From positions 7,494,001 through 7,558,000 of the forward strand of contig NC_064226.1 of NCBI RefSeq assembly GCF_023101765.2: a stretch of DNA of 64,000 nt. Reading direction: 5' to 3'. The position numbers were made by a program, and so were the translations under genes. Shown here piece after piece: positions 14,301 to 25,501 of the stretch; positions within the stretch are counted from its first letter, which is position 1; each line of letters opens with the position of its first letter. Below the pieces are notes generated by a model. The model did not search any database. It saw only the letters and a list, made by a program, of their open reading frames with translations, and had not been told where the DNA came from. Source of the stretch: Spodoptera frugiperda. Lineage: Eukaryota; Arthropoda; Insecta; Lepidoptera; Noctuidae.

Positions 14301-17300
14301 AAAGGCATTGCACCTTCTCAAACATGTGTTTAGCTTATTAATTCTAGTTATTCTAAGCTGACCTTCGTAATAGAAAAAGCGAAAGGATCTTTGTCTGTTG
14401 TTCTTTGTGTTCAACACAATTAAATATTCAACTGAAAGAAGATTATAATTGCTGTCGTTGTTGTTAAGCAGATACATGACTGGGGGATACCAATATTTCA
14501 GCAATGGACGTATTGTGACTAGAGAATACAATCGGATCGCGGCCGTTTTCTTGTCCCGAAAATCCCGGGACTGTACTTGGCTAATCTCGGGATTTTTAGG
14601 ATTTCCATAAACAGGTTTGAAACAGTTTGCATTCCGTAGTCCATTGCGCCATCTTGCCTAGATTATATTCAAAGCATTTGTGATAGGTAGGATATACTAC
14701 ACAACTTCCTACACAGGCTTTAGTGAGGAAGCAAATAAAGAGTATTATTAAAAGACTTCATAGTCGAGATGACACGGAAGAAGAAGAAATGTCAGGATCA
14801 CAAATAGATGATGAGCTACAGCAAGGAATCCCCCAACCCCAATTGACATTAAAGGAAAAGTTACAGCTGGAAATTGATAAGAGTATGAATTCCCCAGATC
14901 CTAAAGTACAAATACAAAATGAATCAGGGTTGGCAAATAGTATTAGACGTGAAATGAGCCTGTTCGAAAATGGAGGAACTCGTGGATATCACTTAGAAAT
15001 AGCAAATAAATATCTAATTTCTATTCCTCCAACCAGCGTAGAACCTGAGCGAGCGTTTTCAGCTGCTGCTTATATTGGCAATAAACTACGAAGCAGGCTT
15101 GGAAGTGAAACGTTGGATGCTTTGATATTCCTGCGATTGTATTTTCGAAATTCTAATTAGTTTTGTTGTGTTGTCTTTTAAATTTCTTGCAAAAGTATTT
15201 TGATTGTTTTGTCAATTTTCGTTTCGTACTGTATTGTGTTGTGATGTGATTTATATTGTGCAACGATATTAAAATCATTTTTTTTAAATAACTCAAGTTC
15301 TGTTTTCATTTGAGCCCAATTAGAAACCACAAAGTCTAATCCCGGGATAGCCCCGGGATCCCGGGATTACACATTTAAAATCCCGTAATCCCGGGATTGA
15401 AAAACATGCTCGGGATTGTATTCTCTAATTGTGACTTTACCCGTGCTGCCGGAACGCAGATCTACGCGAGACATAATGTGTTTTCTATTGTGTCTCATAT
15501 ACCGACAGACAAGAGAATGATGATACATGAAAAACTTACCGAAATAAACAGCTCAGAATAATCCAAATACTCATTATTAATATTCTGAAAGTCTGACAGA
15601 TCTTCAGCAACATATGAGAAGTATACATCGAAGTAACTGGTTCTCAATAGCGCCATGAGTTCTCTGGTGCGATCCATCTCCGGTGCGGAAGGCCGGTCAC
15701 TAGGACTCACTATGAGGACCACCGTACTGGGCCCACCACTAGCGTTGTTGGCTATTTCTGCTACAGACTTGTTGAGCGAATACTGCAGAATGGTTGACAT
15801 GACCGTTGGTAGGTTGAGTCGGTTGGGCCCTAGAAGCATAGAAACTGATTGGTGGGAGTATTTTTAAAGTAGGAACCTAATAGTGTCGGTAACACAGTGT
15901 AGATGCAGCTTAAGAATTTAGCTGAAATACGTAATAGGTAGATTCTATGAAAATGAACAAAAGAAGTGCGTACATCGGATCACTGTGTAATATCGTGATT
16001 TTCGTGACCAAAATTTTGTCACAGTTTATAATTCGAGTTAGAAGTTTTAGAAATAAATAGTGATGATTCAAATATGTTGATACTCGTACCAAATTCAGGC
16101 CAGGGTTTCGACTTATATGTAGTGATGTGTGAAAATTATCACAATACGGTGACGATGGGTAAATATTATCGAAGATGCATGATCAACAAAATTTAAATCG
16201 ATTTAAACAAGCCAAATAAGTATTGACGTTTGAAGAAGGAAACTTAATAACAAGTCTTACAATACAAAAGTTAGATTTTTTATAAGTATGAATATAAATA
16301 AAGTTGAAAGCCTTGAAAGACAGCTAATTAGGCTTTCCGCGAATGTTTATTAGGTACAAAAAACAGTACTTATTTATAAGTTAGTTAGTAAGCAAGTACA
16401 TACCTACGCTTACCACTGGGTAAACCACAGTATACTGGTACAAAAAAGTTAAACATTTAAAGGTATGAATATTAAAATGAATGACATTAAGTATTGATTC
16501 ATTTGATGAACATATTGAATGATTTATTTTTTACTGAATTGTCTATTCAAAAAGGAATTGTTTATATTATAAACCTAAGCTTAACTGCGCTAAAACTTAA
16601 CAAATCTTTAAAAAATATGAACGCAATATGGTGTAACTGTGTTAATAAGTGCAGCTGTCCTAAGCTAATCGGGTCACCTATATTATAGCGATATGGAAGC
16701 ATTTTATCTTATCTTACTTACAAAGTAAATATTTAACGATTAGGGAACTTACATTCGTCGGTAAAATTCTTAATGTAGGAGAACATCGTGGTGAGGTTGT
16801 GCGAAGGGGGAGCGATCCACGTTCCTGTGTTGCCATGGAGAAGGGATATTGAACCCCTTTGCATGTTTGTTTCCAGAGAACCGCCGATCCACCTATAGGA
16901 AAATGATACAAAAACGTTATTTTCATCACGTTCAAAGCAACATCCTTCTATTGTTAATTTTGTCAGGAAAAAAAACGTTTTACCAAATCCGCGATTTTAT
17001 ATTTATCTAGCTATAAATACTAGGTAAATTTTACAGATTAGATCTAGCAAACATTTCCTAATTTCCGTATTAAAAATAAAACACTAGAACAAAAACTAGC
17101 ATGACTTTTTAAAGTAGATACACTTGCATATTTGCGCGAGGTCACTCTATCTAATTTCCTGGTCGAGTTGTTTTTGCAATCTTCTTTATTGATAGTTAAA
17201 ATATGCGTAATTGTGTAATGTACGGCCTTGTGTGAATGGCAGTAAGTTGGTTTATGTCTACTGTACTCACGACATAAATTGTTGGACGTCGTAGCCTTTC

Positions 17301-20300
17301 CATGACCCGTCTGTGGCGACTATCAAGTCCACGACAGGAGCACCGCCGAGCATCTCGCATGCTTTATGAACTCGGCGCAGTAAAGTAGCTGAAATTAAAG
17401 GATAATAATAACAATAGTTGATGGTGGCGATACACAATATAAATAATACACAAATCCTGGGTCAGGATGTTTTGAGACATAATATAGTTCTAAACAGTTG
17501 GTATTCCCTTAATGCTAGTCTAAACCTAATGTCAAATTCTGTTTTCCTTTAAATGTGTGTTTATCAATCTTTAAGCTTTTCTTGTTTAGATAACAAGTTC
17601 AGACAGTACAAACTGCATTCTAGAACGTCGTCTGAAAAATGTTAGCATGCAGACAGCCCATAAAAAGGGTAACGGTGAGGCATCTCCATAATGCGTTCTA
17701 ATAGCTAGCTAGCTTCAATATTTATATGGAGTACTTTTCTCAAACCTGGTACATTATAAAATAGTGCATCCTTATAATACTATTAGGTACCAGTATTATT
17801 AGAGTACTTTTATTAGATTCATGTAATATTCATATCATCATCTTTGATTTACGGTTTTACTCCATTTGCAATCTCACTGGTTCTTTCATACTTTTAGAAA
17901 GATAGAATAGATTTCTAACTATGACTGAACTGAAGTTGTTATTCACTTATTACTCAAGAAAACAAAATACAGTCTGTTACAGACTATTTGCAAACAGAAG
18001 CCCTAAAAGGTAAAGGGCAGGTACTCACGAGCGTAATCCATAAAGGCATTGACCGCGGCCACCGCCATTCTCTCCATCTCTTCAACTGGTACATACACAG
18101 TGATCTGTCTTAGGGACAATACATGAGCGAACCTAGAAGTTTCCACAAGCAAGTCTCCCTTGTTCACAATATCCGAGAACAGATTCTGACGGTTACAGGC
18201 CTTTATTGAAGGATCGAATGACACGCCTTCGTTAGAATAATACATGTCTAACACTTGAGACAGTCTTAGCGATCGTCTCTGTTCCACCCATTTAGGTACG
18301 TGGTGTGCTAATATGAGACCTGAAATTAAAAATAAGATAAAAATTAGTGACTGGTAAAATCAAAGGCAGGTTTTATTTAATGTTTGGTCACGTTTTAATA
18401 ATAACGTTGACTAATATTTTTGGAAATGGACGAGACAGGCGCCATGGTAGGGTTTTAAAGGGCATGTTTTTATCTACCTACCTAACTACCTAGGTACCGA
18501 TAACAGTATACCAACACAGTATATAAACAGTAAATATAACAACTTTTAATTATCTATAAGGAAAAAATCTGTTCAAATTACTCTTCATGTAAGTTTATTT
18601 GAGTTTCGTCATGCAATATGAATAGTATACCTATTCAGGGTATGACAGTATTATGAGAGCAATAATCATATTTAATAGGTACTTAGGTACTTATTACCAA
18701 TAACACTAGGAATTCACATTAAAACCGACCATCAATGCCTGCAAGTATCTCGGCGTCCGTGAACTGCCAGTCAGCGACGGTCAAGTTCTGGGGGAAGAGG
18801 TAATGGTCTCGAGGGAGTAGGGTGTCGTTCCAACGGTTGTTACTGCCTATCACCATGTTCTGAGCGATGGAGCCCACTCTAGGACCTTGGTTTACCACCA
18901 CTTCTGCTAAATCACCTGGAAATTAAATAGATACTAAATTATCCATCTTTCTTTCTATAGAGTTGTAGTAGTGTCGAAAGCATCACTAGAGCCTCGAGGT
19001 ATAGTGTCGTAAATTCTTATATTATCTCCATATTTTGTCAATAATAGTTAAGGAAGGATTTCAGATTATGTTTCTAAAATGTTCCAGTCATCGTGTAGCC
19101 ACTCCTACCCACACATATTATGTAGGTAAAGTAACTACTGTTTATTTGACATTATCTGCTATCAGAAAGTAAACACCTAAGGCTAATTAGCATTAGGCTC
19201 TTACTTACAAATGTAACAGCATTTAAGCAAAACAAGGAAATGAAAGGACGAGATATCAAAGGGTAAATAATTACTGAGAAAATTAAATATTTAGCTTACC
19301 AGCGAGGGTAGCGACCCAGACGTTTCCTATATCAGCCACATCGGATTGTCGTCGTAAAATAGGGGTGTTGTTTACAACTGGGATTAACGTTTCTATATCA
19401 TCAACCCACTCCTGTTTAGCTGACACCATCAGTGGTTCAGCTACATCCTCCATAAATATGTTGGCGTTTAGTATGTCTGTGACTGATACTCGTTGAGATT
19501 CCAATGATGCGGCTACAGCAGCTATGACGGTTCCAGGGGAAATTGTGCCCCACTGGGTTTGTATTACCCCATCTTCTATGGGACATCTACTGATCACTCT
19601 GCGAATTGGTGAAGGTTTTTGTTTAGCTGTGACTGATATGTATGTATTTTGTTTTGGTTTCGAGGTTGTGATAAGTAGCCACTTACATAAAGGAATATTG
19701 ACCTCAGTTTTAAGGCTTGACATAGATACTTAAGTATATAGGTATTATTTCAATGCCACCTATGGTTTTCTATTGCAAATATGTAATATCAAGATCAAAG
19801 AATCACATGGATGACCTATAGTTATATGGGTACATATTTGGAAACTAAGTACTTATATATTTTTTCTTTTGGTAATGCTGCCCTGATGATGGCACTACAG
19901 GTATTTTAACTAATCAATTAGTAAACATAAACACCTTTAATTGAATTTGTACGTACGACATATTATTTACTGTATCAAGAGGTCGACTACCTTAATGCAA
20001 AATCGACCTTTATTGACGTGTATGCTCATATACATTTAGGTACATTTACCTACCAACTTCATTTCAGTGATAAAACCCAATTTGCTTACGTCAATGCATA
20101 CGCAGTCGATAAAAATCCATTATGTACCAATAGTACTGTTTTAATATTTAAAAAAAACTTTGTTTATAAACTGTATACTTATAATCAACATTGTGACGTG
20201 CCTAACAACGAAGTGGCTCTTGACCTTATGATAGTAAAAGTATTTTTGCGAGTAGCGAGCCGTGCACATACCTACATAGGTAAACATGTATGTATGTACA

Positions 20301-21326
20301 CAAAATATGAATTTGCGTGGAGTTTGGTAAATAACTACCTACCCATTACGTCACATTGAATGGCCAGATGTTTACTTAGTGTCTGTTTACATACCCACCT
20401 ACTACTACTCTGTGTATCCATATTATTATTCTGGCCAAGCTGTGCTGATAACGGGCATACTAAATTTTCATCGCCTCGCTCCCATTGCCGCACAGTCGAA
20501 CTCAGCATTTTGTGCATCAGACATTTTTCAGCTATTGGCAGAATCTCATCGACTTGCACCAAATTTTGACTCGGCAGAAAAATATCCATGAGGATCTTAA
20601 ACTTGTTGAATTGGAAGCTGGATGCTCTGAACGGCAATAGGAATTCAGTTTCTATAGCATTCACCGACGATTGTTCAATGCCATCTAGACGCAAGCTGTG
20701 GAAATAACAAGTTCCCATGTAATTTTTACCCGACTGCCGTGAGGTCTATCGATGTCATTAGTTCAAAATCAGTGGGCAGATGTCGCCACCAGATATACAG
20801 TTAAAAACAAATTATCATTGGCATTGTATAAATTATAGTGATGTGTTTATATAGCAAAATGTTATTGAGATTAATTTAAAACGATTAAGAGCCTTCTAAC
20901 TGGACTAGTAAGTTCAGATTATTCACCAACTAAGTAATAGATGGCGCTGCAATCAGTAAATAAATATTACCTTCTTAGCAAGCCGGAGCTAAGCAGTCTC
21001 ATGTCTAGTTGTGACTGTAGTTCTAGCTTCTTTAAGAGGGACAGGAACACATCGAGACGCCGGGGAGCCGGCAGGTCGGGGACCCCCGACCTGTAGCAGT
21101 CCCGCAGGTGACTCGGTATACCCGGCACCGTCGCACATGTCACAACTACATCAAGAAAACATGCACTTTAACAAAACACAACATTATCTATATTAATAAC
21201 TCAAAGATAACGATATAATCACTTAAAAATGGCAAGGTGCGGCCGGACACAAATAGAGTAACATTTGCAGATGTACTTACAACTCACTAATAGTAATAAG
21301 TTCAATAGTAATATTTTTTCTCTCAT
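11303..21326 (-). CDS. Unnamed 814-aa secreted/surface protein with degenerate vWA-like domain (12 exons)
   Basis: Twelve coding exons join in frame with GT-AG borders: 21281-21326, 20971-21145, 20391-20695, 19300-19626, 18730-18915, 18029-18319, 17271-17388, 16753-16892, 15540-15829, 13690-13902, 12550-12739 and 11303-11466. The start MREKILLLNLLLLVS is a signal peptide. Residues about 455-610 look like a von Willebrand A fold: a hydrophobic strand VVDLIVATDGSWKG, then STVVLIVSPSD further on. The metal site reads D-G-S-W-K instead of DxSxS, so metal binding is probably impaired. The C-terminal part is cysteine-rich and ends in a hydrophobic tail after residues GNANTS, suggesting a GPI signal or one membrane segment. 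Architecture loosely recalls alpha-2-delta-type proteins, but I do not recognise the family. Weak points: the GTCGGT donor of exon 5, the exon 3 donor, and the exon 9 acceptor, which could lie slightly upstream in the same frame. Confidence 0.82.
11905..11977 (+). tRNA. tRNA-Thr (AGU)
   Basis: The cloverleaf has an anticodon stem CCTGT/ACAGG and loop CTAGTAA, giving anticodon AGU. The T arm is GGGGG-TTCGAAT-CCCCC and the D arm is complete. The acceptor GGCGCCG against CGGGGCC has one G-G mismatch at the fourth pair; the rest pairs. It may still be functional, or it may be an early decayed copy. It has no intron and lies inside the last intron span of the vWA-like gene on the opposite strand. 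Confidence 0.88.
12870..13085 (+). repeat. Dispersed lepidopteran repeat, LINE 3'-end type
   Basis: The segment carries the familiar moth phrase of a GC-rich head (CTTCTGCGCGGTTTCACCCG), a middle about AAATCGGACCAGTAGTTC, and a tail with runs of ACAAACAAACTCTTTAGC then TATAATATTAGTATAG. I recognise this as a very common dispersed repeat in moths, probably the 3' end of a retroelement. It lies in an intron of the vWA-like gene. The class is from memory, not from a search. Confidence 0.5.
14520..15427 (+). mobile_element. hAT transposon deletion derivative with perfect TIR and TSD
   Basis: The element is 908 bp. It begins TAGAGAATACAATC and ends with the exact inverse, GATTGTATTCTCTA, a 14-bp terminal inverted repeat. 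It is flanked by a perfect 8-bp target duplication ATTGTGAC (14512-14519 and 15428-15435), the hAT length. Both subterminal zones carry several copies of a TCCCGGGAT-like motif, as expected for transposase binding sites. It contains the tail of a transposase frame and lies inside the intron between exons 9 and 10 of the vWA-like gene, on the opposite strand. The intact ends and TSD point to a fairly recent insertion. Confidence 0.9.
14723..15160 (+). pseudogene. hAT transposase C-terminal fragment
   Basis: This open frame of about 145 codons has no proper ATG start and is open for a few codons upstream, so it is probably the last exon of a transposase whose N-terminal zinc finger and catalytic core are deleted. 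The C-terminal half contains the hAT dimerisation signature around SVEPERAFSAAA, NKLRSRL and ALIFLR. The acidic stretch EEEE near the start is typical of the linker before it. A fragment of this size cannot be an active transposase. It could still encode a dimerisation module. Confidence 0.8.
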
Positions 21327-22657
21327 GTTTAGCTCTCTTACATAGTTATATTTCGGAAATACAATAAAAAAAATAACAACACGATACGTGCTGAGCACGC
21401 GTGCGAGTGCTACTATATGGATCACAGCGTCGTGATAAGATAGTGATAATGATTCATTGCAAAACCAGGTTGCGACAACACCTTTTGTTTCAACAGATTA
21501 ACAAAACACTAGGATTGGATTAATAAAATAATTATAAAAATAATTTACCTTTTATTGACGATCCATCTGTACAAAATTATTCTAGTTTCAAAAAAACTAA
21601 ATTCCTTCTTTACATATTTGGTATTCAAATTAAATTATTAGATATCAAGAACAAATTAAATGAACAGTAGTGTTTTAAAATAAATAATAATATTATTAAT
21701 TGTACGATACTTTAAATGCAAAGGTGTCAATAACATTTGTGATGTAACTTTTACAAGTAAAAACACAACCAAATATACAAATACTTATGTAGGCAAAACA
21801 AAATTGTTCCCATATTTATCTCAATGAAATATATAATAAAAAGAAACAAACTTAAATAAATATTATATTGTAAGTAAAAGATGAGGAATGTTTTCCTCAC
21901 AAATCCCGTCAGTTCCCTGTACATAGCAGCAAAAAGTGACATAAAAATAAACACAACTTTCTTCATCAACATTCTATACAAACCAAGGTGAAATTAATTC
22001 TAAGGTGCAAACATATCTTCAATTAATTTATAGTTTCAGTATAAGGGTTTTGGATACACAGATTTTGGCAACCACTTTGTCAGCAAATATCATCAAGTTT
22101 CTCCTATTTTTATACTACTAAATGCCAAAGATATTTTCAGTTGTGGTTGAACAACAATAACAAAAATTTAATTAAATAACAAACCAATAATAAAAATTAA
22201 GATAATTGTCATTGTTTGCTTTTAGGTTCCAAAAAACCCTTATAACACAACTTTTTGCTTTTTTACAATTGCTGCCAGTGTTATCATAATGCCCCATACT
22301 GGCATACATCTGTTAATATCTTAACATTGCAGTCATATAAAATATCTAAAATTAATTTATAGACTAACCTTACAATAGAAAATGTTTGTTCTAGCATGAA
22401 ACAGTCTCTATTGGATGAATGTACAAACAATACTATTCATTCATTAATAATTAACATGTGAATGTTTTAATATAAACTCACTAAATACAGTCTATAATTA
22501 GTTTGATGGATTAAGAACAAAAAGGTTTGTATACAAATAATCTCTTCATAATCCATGTTAAGCAAGAATTAAGAATATGGACGTGAAATAAGTAATTAAC
22601 TAACAGCAATAGTAAATATTAACTGAAAGATGTATTAAAACGTTCCAGTACATATTA
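21327..22657. other. Intergenic AT-rich spacer, vWA-like gene to PIG-U
   Basis: The spacer lies upstream of the vWA-like gene and downstream of PIG-U, both on the minus strand. It must hold the PIG-U 3' UTR and the promoter of the vWA-like gene. I see no further gene, no clear TATA motif and no defined repeat here. It is simply very AT-rich. Confidence 0.5.
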
Positions 22658-24322
22658 TTATCGAAGTACCAATTTGGCCGGCTTTCCATCCACTTGTCTT
22701 GATGATCCATGCTTTAAGGTAAACTCTCTCTTAATATATGCGAACAGTAAGTCTGTGATAAGGAATATTTGGGCAGTAGCAAAGGAGAGAGTAACTCCAA
22801 AGAAAAAGTTAGCATTCGCTGATCCGGAGTATATCCACAGGTGCCACACTGTTGGTCCAAGAGCTGAAGTAATGATGAATGTGCAGCCCACTATGAATTT
22901 CTGCTGCATGACTGAAAAAGAAAACATTATAAATTACATATGTTTACATTTACACATATACTTAAACAATATACATATAATAATTTACAATATCAATAGA
23001 CAGTACACATAAATAGTCATAAATACAACACAAATTAACATAATATCCTGAAGGTAAAATTGTCAAGACAAAGCTAAATTATCATAACTGTAGATCTTAT
23101 TATTAGTACAGAAATTGTTATACTTACATGTGAATAAGTGTTTCCACATTGGCAGTAAAGCTAAATAGAAGCCAACATCACCCACACATGGGTAGGATCT
23201 GAATATACTTGAGAGTGCAATAAGCACTGTGGCCAATAGTATTGGGTCTTTCTTGAATCTTAGTGTAAGAGGAACCACATACAAGGCCAGAGCATTGATT
23301 TGGAATGCACATACAAACAGCACTCGGAAATGTTCAAACATTTCTGTAAAGAAATACCAGAACAATCCAATGTTTGGCTTCAGGTCAGGAACAGTCAATC
23401 TGAAAAAGTGAGAAATACAGTTTCATTAAGTATATCTTATACATAACTAGTCTAAATTGTCTTAGGAAATTGGAAATATTGTCTGAACACTCTTGAACTG
23501 ATTTATAGTGATATATATACTGTTTATCTATTGAGATCATTACTATCTGTGTACTCACATAAATCCATAGGTGTTGTAGACATATTTGTAAGAACCATCC
23601 ATAATGTATGCTGACAAATAAATGAGGAATCCCCAGCTTAGCACAAACACAAGTAATGTTCTAATATAAGAACATTTGGTGCACCCTTTGTTGACTTCAG
23701 CCAATATTAAGGCAACTGGTACAATTAGCAGAACTGGGTACAGGGCCTGGTGTGTAGCTAATGCAATAAACACACAAGCAATAATTCTCTGCCCACTTGA
23801 AGCCCCCCACAGGGCCGTAGCCACCAACAAGTTCTGTATAACTGTTGTAGTCATACCAGCACAGTTCAAAACAGAATATGGGTTGAACAAGTAGACAGAT
23901 AACACATATTCTGCAGATTCCTTCAGTTGAGCATCATCCAAAAGCATAGGTTTAGACTCATCAGCAACTTCAGCTAATTGCTTCTCTTGGGATTCTTTCA
24001 AAATCCGTATAAAGGCCTTAGAAGTTTTGTATAGAAGATGAGCAGTCAGGAGGTCCAACAATGTGAATAAGACTGGTAATATAAATGGCACGTGTTTCAT
24101 GATATAGTAGAAAAAGACTAGCATTATAGGCGATTCATGAAACGAATCTCCTTCGTAAGGGTTTATGTTGTGATCATATAAATAAACGCCTTCTATTAAC
24201 CTCTTCCATGAGTTCAGAGGCGTTGCAATTTCCACTCTGTTCGCTATCGTTTGCCAATAATCCAAATTAATTAACCAATACCGTAATAAGCCGGCTACCA
24301 CATATTTTAAAATCACACCCAT
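22658..24322 (-). CDS. PIG-U: GPI transamidase subunit PIG-U (CDC91-like)
   Basis: Three exons (23559-24322, 23128-23399, 22658-22911) give a 429-residue protein, the usual PIG-U length. The protein is a multi-pass ER membrane subunit of the GPI transamidase complex, which transfers preformed GPI anchors to proteins. Recognisable landmarks are an N-terminal membrane segment, the WKRLIEGVYLYDHNINPYEG region of the first luminal loop (about residues 39-58), the ESAEYV...LFNPYSVLNC segment near residues 134-154, and the hydrophobic second half. The splice joints read YGFI-LTVPDLKPNIGLFW and KHLFT-FMQQKF, all in phase. The start is the first ATG in the frame. Nothing is missing. The neighbouring gene downstream may encode a GPI-anchored protein, but that link is only positional. 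Confidence 0.93.
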
Positions 24323-25501
24323 TTTTCTAAATTAAACATAAATAAACCGGGTAAAATTCTTTGCAGCTCCAACTTCGAGATAAAATAATTATATTTTGAC
24401 AGTGACAGTTCTAATAAGAATAGACAAAGTAACTTCAAAATTGACAGCAGAATAGTTTCACGCAGAAACTCTATTTGCGGCAAAATAAAGATTCGACTCT
24501 TAAGTACCTACATAAATTATTAAATATTTGTTTAATTCTTCAAAAATTTAATTATGTCCTCACTCTGCATATTATTTATGTTATAGAAAATGTTAATGTT
24601 ATATCTTTATAGAAAATATTTGAATATCTCCCAATTCTGAATAACCGTTATCTGCACTTTGATAATTAGCCAGTGCCTGCAGTCTCGACTACCACACAAC
24701 AAAAATTGGTCGCTATACCGATGTTTCTTTCAGATTTTACAGTAACCCCGAGAAAAAATGTCGTTACAACAACTTTCCCCTATACTTATTATACTCTCTG
24801 CTACTACTCTAGTTATATCGAGATTAGTATAGGATTTCTAAGATATTGGGTAGGTAGTTATCTCTCCATCATATCGGTACCTATGTAAAAAAAGCCAGCT
24901 GGCCAGGAGGAGGTTTTCAATCGGGAACTCTGGGTTTTAAGCGTGAATCAATGTCTCAATGACAAAGTATATAGTAAAGTACAGTGGAAATTAAGGGTAG
25001 GTATACTCTCTTATTGCAGTTCAGATATAGCAGTAGTAGCTTCTACTGGTTTTAGCTAATAAAAATAAAACACACAAAACAATACTAAAATGGTTTATAA
25101 AACGCATTAAATACATACATTGAACGTAAAAATTTAATTAAATAACTGAAGTTATTTGATTAAAAAATACAAACCAGAGTCAACTATAAAAAAATAATGA
25201 CTAAGTACATAATTTTCATTAGTACCTACCCTTTATTGCAGGTAACTTTTTTGGCTTAAATAAAAAATAGGCTGAATGATAAAACGATAATTTAATATTT
25301 GGAGTTGAAATAAAAACATAAGCATTATTCTTATATTAAACAAACCTAATCCTTATTATAAACTTATGTGGTAAGTGATGTTGGTAACTTTATTTTGTAG
25401 CCTATTTAAAATATTCTAATATTAATTTTAGGAATCACAGAACACCGATGTCTTCTTAGATACAAACTTAGGCACTAATAACTTAAATATTTTTGCTAAA
25501 A
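24323..25501. other. Intergenic spacer between PIG-U and takeout-like gene
   Basis: The 1.2-kb spacer contains the PIG-U promoter side (24323-24500) and the 3' UTR of the takeout-like gene. A minus-strand AATAAA lies at 25389-25394, about 110 bases past that gene's stop. I see no coding frame with support. Confidence 0.5.

Noticed and set aside
21072..21093. Perfect 10-bp inverted repeat (CAGGTCGGGG with CCCCGACCTG) in exon 2 of the vWA-like gene
   Set aside because: It lies in coding sequence for a Pro/Gly-rich stretch and is explained by codon content; no terminator or regulatory role is supported.
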